Notes: a model not told the origin generated them from the sequence alone. DNA of 64,000 bases from Rudanella lutea DSM 19387 (GCF_000383955.1 NZ_KB913013.1:167694-231693), one strand, 5' to 3'; counted from the stretch's first letter, positions 27,882 to 36,182 are shown. Made by a program: numbers and translations.

Positions 27882-29293
27882 TGCTAAAGGAACTGCGTAC
27901 TAAACTGGCCACGGCCCTGATGCCCGGCACCTTGCCCGCTCTGCGTAGTGGGCGGCTCAATTTTATTTGGACCGGTCGGCAGGTGCAGGTATTGCCGGCC
28001 GATGTAGCTACCTACGTTCGGGCCTATACCGAGGACGATATGATTTTCTCGGTGCAGGACTGGAAAAGCCAGAAGATTGCGGCCGCTCCGCCAATGCTAT
28101 TTCAGGTGAAGGACAAGGTGAAGTTTCGCCAGTACCGGGAATTGTCGCGTAAGTGTCTGGAACAACCCAACGACCGTATTCTGGGAATTGCCCGCAAAGC
28201 GGCTCGTGAGGCTGCCCTGGAACCCGTCGACCGGCACTATATTCTCGATGTGCTGGAGCGGCCGAACCCCATGCAGACCCGTGTCCAGTTGATGTATGCA
28301 CTCGCCACAATGCTGGATGTGGTGGGTACGGTGTTCGTGTACGGGAACAAGCTCGATACCGGAGTCAATAAGGGTCAGGTTCGAGAGCTTTGGCGGCTAC
28401 CGGAGCTGGGCATGATGGTCGAGGGCATGGGGCTGATGTCGGGGCCGACGGTGTTTCGGGCGCTGGGCTTGAGAGAAGCAATACCGGCCGACCGGGTGAT
28501 GATGTTGAAGTCATTCAACCCACTCGCCGAAATCAACGCCCAATGGCACTGGGGCCTTTCGCGCCTGGAACCCCTGCGTAAGTCTGTACTGACGAAGCAC
28601 GCGGAGGCCAATGCCGCCGAGGCCGAGGCCTTCCAGAACCGGGGAGCGCGTAAGCTGGTGTTTCCCAAGGGTGGAAACATCGACGATCTGGACGTAAAGC
28701 AGGTAAAAGAGGTGCAGGAGCATCTCGACGCAAAACTTTCGGGCGGGTACGGGAAAGTTATTGCGAACTCAATGGAGTTGGGCAGTATCGACGTGGGGAG
28801 TACGCTGGTCGACCTGAACATTATCGAATCGTACGACGCGATGCTGGAGAAAGTTTGCGCGGTGTATCATACCCGCAAAGAAGTGCATAGTTCGGGCAAG
28901 CAGAGCACGTTCAACAATCTGGCCGAGGCCCGGAAGTCGTCACTTACCGACGGGGTGTTGCCCGATCAGGCTTTGATTTACGACTACCTGAATCAGTTCT
29001 TCGTGGCCTCGTATAATACCGAACGGGAACAGTATCACCTCGAACCCGATCTGGATTACTACCCCGAGTTGCAGGAGGATAACGAGCGCAAAGCAAAGTA
29101 TTTGGATCACCTCGCGCTGACTGAAAACCAGCGACTCGAAGCGTTCGGGTACGAGCCTCACGACCACCCCATGATGAACGTGCCGATGGTGCCCGCAGGC
29201 CGTACCCCGGTGACCGACTTCGTGCCAACTGACCCGCCATCGGGTAATGAGCCGGATACTGAGGAAGAGGACGTGTACGAAGAAGAGGCATAG
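27881..29293 (+). CDS. Phage portal protein
   Basis: 470 residues with the HK97/SPP1-like portal outline: an N-terminal wing (YTEDDMIFSVQDWKSQKIAA), RPNPMQTRVQLMYALATMLD, a stem region near LVFPKGGNIDDLDVKQVKEV, and ARKSSLTDGVLPDQALIYDY. The C-terminus is acidic (DTEEEDVYEEEA). As a dodecamer it would form the DNA gate at one capsid vertex. Starts at the terminase stop (TAATG). Confidence 0.88.
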   Translation: MLKELRTKLATALMPGTLPALRSGRLNFIWTGRQVQVLPADVATYVRAYTEDDMIFSVQDWKSQKIAAAPPMLFQVKDKVKFRQYRELSRKCLEQPNDRILGIARKAAREAALEPVDRHYILDVLERPNPMQTRVQLMYALATMLDVVGTVFVYGNKLDTGVNKGQVRELWRLPELGMMVEGMGLMSGPTVFRALGLREAIPADRVMMLKSFNPLAEINAQWHWGLSRLEPLRKSVLTKHAEANAAEAEAFQNRGARKLVFPKGGNIDDLDVKQVKEVQEHLDAKLSGGYGKVIANSMELGSIDVGSTLVDLNIIESYDAMLEKVCAVYHTRKEVHSSGKQSTFNNLAEARKSSLTDGVLPDQALIYDYLNQFFVASYNTEREQYHLEPDLDYYPELQEDNERKAKYLDHLALTENQRLEAFGYEPHDHPMMNVPMVPAGRTPVTDFVPTDPPSGNEPDTEEEDVYEEEA

Positions 29294-29295
29294 CC

Positions 29296-29460
29296 ATGTG
29301 CACGAAAACCGAGTATCCGACCTATCGGCAGGCGGCCCGGGAACTCCACCGGATTCGCCGACGCGCCAAGGCAGAATGTCCCAAACGGGTGTACTTCTGC
29401 CAGCACTGCAAACAGTTTCATCTCACCTCTAAACTTCGCTATCCGTATGGAAACCCCTAA
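29296..29460 (+). CDS. 54-residue zinc-ribbon-like microprotein
   Basis: Begins two bases after the portal stop and overlaps the next gene by 14 bases, so it is embedded in the operon. It is very basic (YRQAARELHRIRRRAK) and has CPKRVYFCQHCKQFHLTS: three Cys and a His able to bind one zinc ion. Small proteins of this look recur between portal and MuF genes in Bacteroidota prophages as I remember them, but no function is known to me. Confidence 0.65.
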   Translation: MCTKTEYPTYRQAARELHRIRRRAKAECPKRVYFCQHCKQFHLTSKLRYPYGNP

Positions 29461-29641
29461 GCCTGTACCGGCTCACTCTGAGCCCAACTACGATCCGGTT
29501 ACCCGTGTGTACACCATTCTGGGAATGCGATTTCATGCCGACGTATTCCAGCTCCTCCACGATGCTGCTAAGAAAGGGCAGAAGTTTCGACTCATCGAGG
29601 CCGACGGCGAAATCTGTACGCTTGAACAATTGCCCGATTAA
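29447..29641 (+). CDS. Small hypothetical phage protein
   Basis: 64 residues, MxTPKPVPAHSEPNYDPVTR then VYTILGMRFHADVFQLLHDA, ending EICTLEQLPD. Predicted as a small alpha/beta fold after a Pro-rich leader. It overlaps the microprotein before it by 14 bases and the MuF gene after it by one base (TAATG). Not recognised; place suggests a head or packaging accessory. Confidence 0.68.
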   Translation: METPKPVPAHSEPNYDPVTRVYTILGMRFHADVFQLLHDAAKKGQKFRLIEADGEICTLEQLPD

Positions 29642-31152
29642 TGACCCCCGCCCAAAACGACCGCGAATCGCGCCAGTATGTTCGGTGGCTCCTGACTATG
29701 GAGCGCCGGTCGACGGGTTACGTGCGTCTATGGCTCCGCCGGGTTCGTGAAGCGGTGATTGCCTATCTGGAAGAGAACGGCATCATGGCCACGCTAAACA
29801 ACCTGGAACGGTTGGTGCCTGCCATGGACGTACGGGCGATGCTCGGTCGCATATACCGGCAGGTGTTTCCCTCGGCCGCGACGGGGGAGTTTGAGCGGAT
29901 TCGGCAGATGGTTGCCGACCAAGGAACGCCCATACCTGAGTCGATGCAGGTAGGGTTTTTCTCGCGGGTATGGCAGGGCCGGGTGGAGTCGATGCTCATG
30001 CAGCCCGATACGGCCGCCCGGGTGACCCAGATCAGCAACACGACCCGTACCGCCATCCGTCAGGCGCTCGTCGGAGCCAACGCCGAACGGCTCGACATCC
30101 GAGCCACGGCCCGGCGCATCCGCACGGCCATCGGGGGGAAGCGGGGCGAACGGCGTAGCATAACCATTGCCCGTACCGAAACCACGCGGGCTGCCAACGC
30201 GGGCCACGAAGCCGGGGCCGCATCGACGGGGCTTGATTTGGCGAAGCGGTGGGTGGCTACTGCCGACCCACGCACACGCGACGCCCATCGGGCTATGATC
30301 GGCAAACCTGCGATTCCCAAAGAGGCCCTGTTTACGGTCGGAGGGGTGCGGATGCGTTACCCCGGCGATCCGGCCGGCGGAGCGGCCAACTGCGTGAATT
30401 GCCGGTGCCGGGTGTTGTACGTACCTGCTGGAACGCCCTACGCGCGGCCGATGGCGTTGGGGGATGACGAAGACATAATAGCCGGGCCAACAAAGCCGAT
30501 CACTCGCGATATTATCAAGAAGCGGAAAGGTGTCCCGTTTAGTGAGGCTAAAACTACCGATGAAGCGGCTACGTGGGCTGAGCAGCACATTGGCGGAGAA
30601 GTAGATTATACAGGGATTGCCCCTAAAGTGGCTAATCGGATCAACAACCAGCTCTATGCTCTGAAAGTGAAATACGGCAAGAGTTATGACAGTATAGCGA
30701 TTCGGTTTGATATGCAGAGGGATACTACCTTTTCGACCGGCTTGATGTATGAAACCACCAATCAGGTACAGCTGCTCATAAATGGTAACCTGTGGAGTCC
30801 GCGTAAAGCTCGTCAAACCGAGGAATACGCAGCCAGAATGGAGAAAGTAGGCTTTTTCTTCCGGGGAAGTGTGGAGTCCGCCGTAGTGCATGAGTATGGT
30901 CACTTGCTCCACCTGTCTACATTTCTGGATTCAGATATCAGCTACGAGCGAATTAATGCAAATTGGGTGCGTAGCCTGAGTAAGAAGCTATCAGAAGAGG
31001 AAAAACAGGATGCCATCTCCAAGTATGCCCGACTGGATCAGCATGAGTCCTTAGCTGAGGCATTCGTAGCCTATCACTATTTGCCTAACAGGGTCGAAAA
31101 GCTCTCGGCGCTGGAGCGGTTACTACTCAAAAAAATAGTATCTTTACCATAA
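29641..31152 (+). CDS. MuF head protein fused to a C-terminal zinc metallopeptidase (candidate phage-borne toxin)
   Basis: 503 residues. Residues 1-280 are a MuF/SPP1 gp7-like minor head protein: helical N-terminus, ITIARTETTRAANAGHEAGA, DPRTRDAHRAMIG and NCVNCRCRVLYVP. Residues about 285-503 are different: HEYGH at 417-421 (HExxH), then QHESLAEAFVAYH with Glu 469/473 as a possible third zinc ligand, as in gluzincin-like enzymes. MuF proteins with swapped C-terminal enzymes are known as temperate-phage polymorphic toxins. The domain could be ejected with the DNA. The peptidase target is unknown. Confidence 0.82.
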   Translation: MTPAQNDRESRQYVRWLLTMERRSTGYVRLWLRRVREAVIAYLEENGIMATLNNLERLVPAMDVRAMLGRIYRQVFPSAATGEFERIRQMVADQGTPIPESMQVGFFSRVWQGRVESMLMQPDTAARVTQISNTTRTAIRQALVGANAERLDIRATARRIRTAIGGKRGERRSITIARTETTRAANAGHEAGAASTGLDLAKRWVATADPRTRDAHRAMIGKPAIPKEALFTVGGVRMRYPGDPAGGAANCVNCRCRVLYVPAGTPYARPMALGDDEDIIAGPTKPITRDIIKKRKGVPFSEAKTTDEAATWAEQHIGGEVDYTGIAPKVANRINNQLYALKVKYGKSYDSIAIRFDMQRDTTFSTGLMYETTNQVQLLINGNLWSPRKARQTEEYAARMEKVGFFFRGSVESAVVHEYGHLLHLSTFLDSDISYERINANWVRSLSKKLSEEEKQDAISKYARLDQHESLAEAFVAYHYLPNRVEKLSALERLLLKKIVSLP

Positions 31153-31349
31153 TGGAAAAGCCACTAAAAGACATGGGACAACGGATTCCTCCCTGCTTTC
31201 AATGTGAGCACTCGGGCGTTAAAAAGAAGCGTCTTGTGTGCCGGGCTTATCCGAATGGAGTTCCTGAGAAGTACGAGTTTGGCGAAGAGGAACATCGTAC
31301 CGTTCAGCCGGATCAGGTCGGTACGTTTGTGCTTAAGCGTGATGTGTAG
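31152..31349 (+). CDS. Small Cys-rich protein, copy 1 (possible immunity or accessory protein)
   Basis: 65 residues, starting on the last base of the MuF stop codon. Core CFQCEHSGVKKKRLVCRAYP, then NGVPEKYEFGEEEHRTVQPD. Its CxxC-H-C-AYP-G/RIP pattern is shared by the next gene, and I recall similar small proteins beside minor head proteins of other prophages. Direct position after a MuF-fused enzyme fits an immunity partner, yet zinc-binding accessory roles are equally possible. Confidence 0.72.
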   Translation: MEKPLKDMGQRIPPCFQCEHSGVKKKRLVCRAYPNGVPEKYEFGEEEHRTVQPDQVGTFVLKRDV

Positions 31350-31367
31350 CGTTTGCTCCCTGGCATT

Positions 31368-31574
31368 ATGACATCGATGTATTGTTTTAAATGCGTTCAC
31401 TATGGGAAGCGGTTCACCTGTGCAGCGTACCCAAAGCGCATACCCGATGACATCTTCACGGGAAGACGCAAGCATGACACCGTGCAGCCCGATCAGGTAG
31501 GTGATCGTGTACGGGAGGTAAAACCGGAGTTGGCTAAGGTGTTTCCGGAAGGCCAGCCCGCGCTTCGTGAATAG
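31368..31574 (+). CDS. Small Cys-rich protein, copy 2
   Basis: 68 residues. CFKCVHYGKRFTCAAYPKRI then HDTVQPDQVGDRV aligns with the preceding protein (C-F-x-C-x-H, C-x-AYP, H-x-TVQPDQVG), so the pair arose by tandem duplication. ATG at 31368 is chosen; ATG 31377 or TTG 31353 are alternatives. It is the last gene before an internal terminator. Confidence 0.72.
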   Translation: MTSMYCFKCVHYGKRFTCAAYPKRIPDDIFTGRRKHDTVQPDQVGDRVREVKPELAKVFPEGQPALRE

Positions 31575-31606
31575 CCCCTTCGCCAATTGCCGAAGAGTCG
31601 AATTTT

Positions 31607-31630
31607 AGCCCCTTTCCCCAAGGGGCTTTT
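31607..31630 (+). terminator. Intrinsic terminator inside the late gene run
   Basis: Stem AGCCCCTT / AAGGGGCT with a five-base loop followed by T4. It comes after the MuF / Cys-rich cassette and before the prohead protease. It also rules out the TTG at 31587 as a likely protease start. Confidence 0.7.
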
Positions 31631-31661
31631 TAGTTTCACCGCAACCAAATCAGGGCACACG

Positions 31662-32354
31662 GTGAAATTTAAATCTATATCGGGCGGGGCCGTCGATGTC
31701 GACACGCAAAAGCGGCAGGTCGTCGTTTACTTCTCCAAGTTCGGCAACGTCGACTCCGATGGCGATTTGATGTTGCCCTCGGCATTCACCAAAACGATTA
31801 AGGAACGTGGCCGCAAGGGTTCTGACTTAATCTGGCATCTTTCCAACCACCGTTCACAGCCCGAGTTCTGCCTGGGTAAACCCGATCTGGAGGTTGACAC
31901 GACCGGACTCAAGGGTATCACTACGTTTCTCGATACCTCGCACGCGCTGGATGTCCTGAAAATGTATGACATGGGGCTGGTGAATCAGCACTCGGTCGGA
32001 TTTCGCACCGTCAAGGGCGATTCGCGTACCACGTCCATTGGTGGGCGTTACTTCGAGATCGCCGAAGTTAAACTCTTTGAGGGGTCGACGGTGCTTTGGG
32101 GGGCCAATCCCGATACGCCGACGGTGGAGGTCAAATCATACCGAGACCTCGAAGAGCAGTTTGTCTCTCTCACAAAGGCCCTCAAAACGGGCACCTTCAC
32201 TGATGAATGCTTTATTCAGTTAGAGTCCCAGTTTGCCCAAATGCAGAGTGTTCTCAAATCTCTGAAAACCACTGAGCCGGAAATTACCACTCAGCCGGAT
32301 TCGTCCGATTTGCAGGCCCTTGCCCAGCGGCTTAAATCTCAATTTTCTTTTTAA
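31662..32354 (+). CDS. HK97-type prohead protease (S78 family)
   Basis: About 230 residues from GTG 31662. Catalytic His is in LIWHLSNHRSQPEFCLGK and catalytic Ser in GLVNQHSVGFRTV, with LFEGSTVLWGANPDTP downstream: the usual U35/S78 order. The tail (residues about 175-230) is helical and may act as a scaffold segment. It would process the capsid delta domain during maturation. No ATG lies before the core, and the terminator just upstream argues for the GTG start. It is followed by the capsid gene after eight bases. Confidence 0.88.
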   Translation: MKFKSISGGAVDVDTQKRQVVVYFSKFGNVDSDGDLMLPSAFTKTIKERGRKGSDLIWHLSNHRSQPEFCLGKPDLEVDTTGLKGITTFLDTSHALDVLKMYDMGLVNQHSVGFRTVKGDSRTTSIGGRYFEIAEVKLFEGSTVLWGANPDTPTVEVKSYRDLEEQFVSLTKALKTGTFTDECFIQLESQFAQMQSVLKSLKTTEPEITTQPDSSDLQALAQRLKSQFSF

Positions 32355-32362
32355 TCACAACC

Positions 32363-33757
32363 ATGAATCTGCAACTCTGCATGATGATGTTGGCGGTCTT
32401 TGCTCTTTTTCTGAGCCTATCCGCCCGGAAGGGTAATCCGTCATTTGCCCTGTCGATGGCTCTTATGGCGAGCAACACAAATCCGCTCTATGAGCGTACG
32501 GCGCGTTGGTTCAATACCTCACTTGAAGACGTTGAAAAAGGCGTCAAAGAAGGCATTGATAAGATGAAGGATACCGTAAAGGGCTGGGTGGATGAACTGA
32601 AAGAGGCCGATAACAAAAAGGCTAGCAAAGATGACATCGAAGCCCTTAAAGGTGAATACAAGGATAGGTTCGAGCAGCTCCAGAAGGGTCTCGACGATCT
32701 GCAACTTGAGGCTAAACGCCTGAAAGAGTCGGATGGCTCTACGCGCACTAAGTCGTTTAAGCAGCAGATCGAGGAGCAGTTGAATGCCACGACCGCTGAC
32801 GGCAAAACGGCGGTAAAGAGCCAGCTGTTGCAGAAAAACACTTCGGTGAATCTGGAAATCAAGGCAGCTGTCAACATGACCTCCTCGAATACTGTAGCCT
32901 CTGGCTCACGGATTCCGGTTTGGTCGCGTGATCCGGGCGTAGCCAAGGCTCCAGACCGGCAGCCGTTCATTACCGATCTGATCACAGTAGCCTCGCTCGG
33001 TGAAAGTGATACGGCCTCTTGGGTGGAGCGCGTTGACCGGCAGGGTGGCGCAGCCACGACGGCAGAGGGTACCAAGTACGCCCAAATCTCGACCAGCTAT
33101 CAGGAGTTCAGCCGTTCGGCCGAGTTCATCACGGTGTTTGCCAAGTTGTCTCGTAAGAACCTCAACGACATCGACTACCTGATGGGTGAGATTCAAAGCG
33201 AAATCATCACCTCGCTTGAGTTGAAGGCTGACGAGCAGGTGTTTAAGGGTGACGGCACCTCGCCCAACCTGAAGGGCATTCTGGAGTATGCAACGGCGTT
33301 TGCCAAGCCAGCCGGTTTGCTGGCTGTTGCCGATGCCAGCTACTTCGATGTACTGGCCGCAGCGGCTACGCAGGTGTACAACAACCTGTTTACGCCTACG
33401 TACATCGTCATGCACCCGACCGATTTGCTGGCGCTCAACCTCAAGAAAGACGCTAACGACGTGTACGTGATGCCGCCATTCTGGGACATGAACGGACGCC
33501 GTATTTCGGGCCTGCCAATTGTGCAGAATGTAGGGGTAACGCAGGGTAGCTTCTTAGTGGGTGATTTCACGCAGTCGATCTTCAAAGTGCGCGAAGGGAT
33601 TGAGTTGAACATCTACGACCAGAACGAGGACGATGCCGTGAAGGGCTTCAAAACCATCACGGGAACCATGCGCGGGGTTCACTACATCAAAGGGCCCAGC
33701 ACGAAGGCGTTTGTAAAAGGCACCTTCGCGGCTGGTATCACGGCGCTGCTGGCCTAA
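32363..33757 (+). CDS. Major capsid protein, HK97 fold
   Basis: 464 residues. Residues about 45-140 are a charged coiled coil (the delta/scaffold domain removed by the protease); the HK97 fold follows: SGSRIPVWSRDPG, GESDTASWVERVDRQGGAAT, ISRSAE-type P-domain strand, LKADEQVFKGDGTSPNLKGI and YIVMHPTDLLALNLKKD. The first 35 residues are hydrophobic (MMMLAVFALFLSLS), odd for a capsid; the ATG at 32465 would remove them. It would form the icosahedral shell. Confidence 0.92.
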   Translation: MNLQLCMMMLAVFALFLSLSARKGNPSFALSMALMASNTNPLYERTARWFNTSLEDVEKGVKEGIDKMKDTVKGWVDELKEADNKKASKDDIEALKGEYKDRFEQLQKGLDDLQLEAKRLKESDGSTRTKSFKQQIEEQLNATTADGKTAVKSQLLQKNTSVNLEIKAAVNMTSSNTVASGSRIPVWSRDPGVAKAPDRQPFITDLITVASLGESDTASWVERVDRQGGAATTAEGTKYAQISTSYQEFSRSAEFITVFAKLSRKNLNDIDYLMGEIQSEIITSLELKADEQVFKGDGTSPNLKGILEYATAFAKPAGLLAVADASYFDVLAAAATQVYNNLFTPTYIVMHPTDLLALNLKKDANDVYVMPPFWDMNGRRISGLPIVQNVGVTQGSFLVGDFTQSIFKVREGIELNIYDQNEDDAVKGFKTITGTMRGVHYIKGPSTKAFVKGTFAAGITALLA

Positions 33758-33763
33758 TCGCTC

Positions 33764-34099
33764 ATGAAGACGATCACCACAACGGGCACTCTCGAACAGA
33801 CGGGAGTGCCCGAAAACACAACGGTGACGGTGCCTGACTGGATCGCTGACAGCTACATCGCCGACGGTGTTGCTTATCTGGCAGAGGAAGAGATTCCTGA
33901 GCCGGATGAGGAGCCAGAACCGGAAACTGAACCAGATGAGGAGCCAGAACCGGATGGAGAATCGGAACCGGATGGAGAATCGGAGCCGGATGAGGAACCT
34001 GCGCCGGAGCCAGAGACCGAACCTGAAAAAGGTGAACCTGCACCGGAGCCTGAAAAGGCCACTGTCGAAGAGAAGCCCGAAAAGCGTAAAAAAGCCTAA
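33764..34099 (+). CDS. Acidic repeat protein between capsid and connector genes
   Basis: 111 residues. The first 45 form a compact piece (TVTVPDWIADSYIADGVAYL); the rest is a run of Pro-Glu/Asp units (PEPDEEPEPETEPDEE and similar) ending in a basic KPEKRKKA tail. DNA repeats (gatgaggagccagaaccgg) underlie it, so length may vary between relatives. Position suggests a head fibre or connector accessory, but I do not recognise it. Confidence 0.7.
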   Translation: MKTITTTGTLEQTGVPENTTVTVPDWIADSYIADGVAYLAEEEIPEPDEEPEPETEPDEEPEPDGESEPDGESEPDEEPAPEPETEPEKGEPAPEPEKATVEEKPEKRKKA

Positions 34100-34113
34100 G
34101 AATAACCGTTCGC

Positions 34114-34599
34114 ATGACTCAGCAGCTAACCATAACGCCCACCAGCACAGCGGATGCTATGGCTACGACGCTGCTACCGTCGCTGAAGGGTTTGCTTTCG
34201 ATTGACTTCAACCAGCACGACACCCGGTTAAAAGCTTGCCTCACCGCAGCCATTAACCGGGTGAGTAGCTGGACGGGGGCGACGCTGATCCCCTCGACGG
34301 CGGTACTGGTTGTGTCGACTCCCATAGCCTGGCGGATTCCGGTGGTTCCCTTTGTGGCCGTTACCGGGGCCGAACTGGACGGGGTGACGCTGACAGACCT
34401 CGCGCCGTATGCAGGTGGCTACATTCCAGATATGCCCGTTGGTTCGGAGTTGAAGCTGACTGTAACCACTGGTTACACGACGCTGCCGGGTGATCTGGCC
34501 GAGGCTATTTGTTTACTGGCCGGTTCGCTCTTCGATAATATACCCCGTGAGTGGAAAACACTCGCGCGGGCCTACCGAACCGTCACATGGGCAAGCTAA
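34114..34599 (+). CDS. Head-tail connector, gp6-like
   Basis: 161 residues. LKACLTAAINRVSSWTGATL and LTVTTGYTTLPGDLAEAICL match the pattern of HK97 gp6 / phage connector proteins (helical N-terminus, beta insertion, final helix pair AICLLAGSLF). It should form a ring under the portal. Overlaps the next gene by 13 bases. Confidence 0.78.
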   Translation: MTQQLTITPTSTADAMATTLLPSLKGLLSIDFNQHDTRLKACLTAAINRVSSWTGATLIPSTAVLVVSTPIAWRIPVVPFVAVTGAELDGVTLTDLAPYAGGYIPDMPVGSELKLTVTTGYTTLPGDLAEAICLLAGSLFDNIPREWKTLARAYRTVTWAS

Positions 34600-34910
34600 C
34601 CGAACCGATACAGATTGTGCGGGCAGGTACGGTGCCCGATGGAGCCGGGGGCTTTCTGACGGGTGCTGATGTCGCGGTGTTTTCGGGTCTGTTTTCGGTG
34701 AAACGCCGAAACGGCACGATGACCGCCGAGGGCTTTAAGCCCTATCTGAATCCTCGCTACTCGTTTACGGGGTATGTACCGGCTACGATTCAGTTGCATG
34801 TGGGCGATGTGATTATTTACCGGGGTGAGCGGCTGGGGCTAATTGCGCCACCGCTGCTGAGTGACGACCGTCGGCAGCAGACCCTTGAAACCCAATCGCT
34901 GACACCATGA
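34587..34910 (+). CDS. Head-tail joining / head-closure protein
   Basis: 107 residues. MGKLTEPIQIVRAG opening, then AVFSGLFSVKRRNGTMTAEG and VGDVIIYRGERLGLIAPP: the small beta-barrel layout of SPP1 gp16 / phage_H_T_join proteins that seal the filled head. The ATG at 34587 is preferred over 34551 by family length. Overlaps both neighbours by a few bases. Confidence 0.75.
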   Translation: MGKLTEPIQIVRAGTVPDGAGGFLTGADVAVFSGLFSVKRRNGTMTAEGFKPYLNPRYSFTGYVPATIQLHVGDVIIYRGERLGLIAPPLLSDDRRQQTLETQSLTP

Positions 34911-35320
34911 TGCGCCTGAATGGACTGGACAATGTGCTTCGTTCGTTTCGTGGGGCGGGCCGTACCCTTCGACAGGAAGCGGCTAATCTGGCTGAGCGGG
35001 CGGGGCGCAACATTGAAGCGGAGGCCGTGCTAAATGCGCCCGTCGACACGGGTAAACACCGGCAATCGGGCAGCTACGAGCCCACGAATAACGGCATGGG
35101 GGCGAAGGTGAGTTTTTCGATGGCTTACTCCCCCTACCTCGAATTTGGTACGGGTGGCCTGGTAAATGTGCCGCCCGGATTCGATGATCTGGCCTCTCAG
35201 TTTCGGGGTGCAGGAGGTCGGCAAATCAATCTACCTGCCCGGCCCCACCTGATACCCGCCTTTCTTAAGCACCGCGAAATCTACTACAACGACCTGAAGC
35301 GCCTACTCTCCCGACTATGA
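34907..35320 (+). CDS. HK97 gp10-like neck / tail-completion protein
   Basis: 137 residues. AVLNAPVDTGKHRQSGSYEP and YSPYLEFGTGGLVNVP are the gp10 family hallmarks (APVDTG... and YxxYLEFGT). LPARPHLIPAFLKHREIYYN ends the domain. It probably helps join tail to head. ATGA overlap on both sides. Confidence 0.85.
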   Translation: MMRLNGLDNVLRSFRGAGRTLRQEAANLAERAGRNIEAEAVLNAPVDTGKHRQSGSYEPTNNGMGAKVSFSMAYSPYLEFGTGGLVNVPPGFDDLASQFRGAGGRQINLPARPHLIPAFLKHREIYYNDLKRLLSRL

Positions 35321-35745
35321 CCGACGCTGGTTTTGCCCTCGCTGCTGCCTACGCGACCCTACTGGGCGGGTTGACCTACAACGGAAAGTCGGTAGTCCTC
35401 TACAGCTTACAGGCTCCCGACAACGCCGTAGCACCCTACATCATTCTGGGGCCGTGGGTGAGCGTGCCGGCCGGGACAAAAGACAGTTTCGGTCAGACCG
35501 GAGAGATTACGCTTGATGTGGTAACCCGGTTTACGGGACCTGTCAGCAAAAAACCGGCAACGGACATTGCTAACCTGGCTACGGCACTCATTACGCCGTC
35601 ACCGGGCAAAACGGGACTATCGGTCGCGGGATTCAATGTAGTTCGGGTGCAGGTAGTGGGTACGCGTGATATGCCGCAACTGTCGGACACTGATACGGTA
35701 GTCCGAAAAATCATTACTGTGAGTCACACACTTAACCAAGTATAA
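35317..35745 (+). CDS. Tail terminator-like protein (gp17 / DUF3168 type)
   Basis: 142 residues. YATLLGGLTYNGKSVVLYSL, APYIILGPWVSVPAG and EITLDVVTRFTG match the alpha/beta ring proteins that cap siphovirus tails; the position between gp10-like and tail tube genes is the expected one. Family assignment rests on pattern and place. Confidence 0.72.
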   Translation: MTDAGFALAAAYATLLGGLTYNGKSVVLYSLQAPDNAVAPYIILGPWVSVPAGTKDSFGQTGEITLDVVTRFTGPVSKKPATDIANLATALITPSPGKTGLSVAGFNVVRVQVVGTRDMPQLSDTDTVVRKIITVSHTLNQV

Positions 35746-35747
35746 TC

Positions 35748-36182
35748 ATGGCAGAGAAATTAAATGGTACCCTTGTCCGACTTGAAGTTGAATCGGTAAC
35801 GCCCGGTACCTGGCTGCTGGTGTCCGAAGAAACGAGCCAGACTGAGCGGCTGAACGTGGACAAAATCGACGTAACCAGCAAAGACAATGGCGGCTGGCGT
35901 GAAGAGATTCCGGGCCTGAAGTCGGGGGAAAACACGTTCGAGGTACTGGTTGACCGGGCTACCTCGGCGGGCAAAATCAACTACTCGGCTCTGCGGGCCA
36001 TGCTACTGTCGCGTGAGATCAAGAACTGGCGTATCCGCATTGATGCCACGCAGGATATTGGCGTGACCTTCAAGGGTTTTTTGACCTCGTGCGAGACGAC
36101 CGCCGAAATGGAAAACGCTTACCGGGCTTCACTGGGTCTGTCAATCACCACGCAGCCAGTAGAGGGCAACCTGACGGCCTAA
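35748..36182 (+). CDS. Major tail tube protein
   Basis: 144 residues of beta-rich sequence: WLLVSEETSQTERLNVDKID, GGWREEIPGLKSGENTFEVL, GVTFKGFLTSCETTAEMENA. This is the TP901-1/XkdM-like tube fold in small siphophages. It should stack as hexamers round the tape measure. Located directly before the tail chaperone genes, as in lambda. Confidence 0.82.
   Translation: MAEKLNGTLVRLEVESVTPGTWLLVSEETSQTERLNVDKIDVTSKDNGGWREEIPGLKSGENTFEVLVDRATSAGKINYSALRAMLLSREIKNWRIRIDATQDIGVTFKGFLTSCETTAEMENAYRASLGLSITTQPVEGNLTA

Noticed and set aside
25846-31602. 14-base direct repeat GCCGAAGAGTCGAA at 25846 and 31589, each near a cassette edge
   Set aside because: Several 14-mers are expected to recur by chance in 64 kb, and nothing else links the two places, so it is not called an att or control site.
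31587-31661. Upstream TTG start for the prohead protease
   Set aside because: It would place the terminator inside the coding region and adds residues unlike the family N-terminus.
33874-34062. Ser/Gly-rich frames opposite the acidic repeat protein
   Set aside because: They are mirror products of the DNA repeat, not independent genes.
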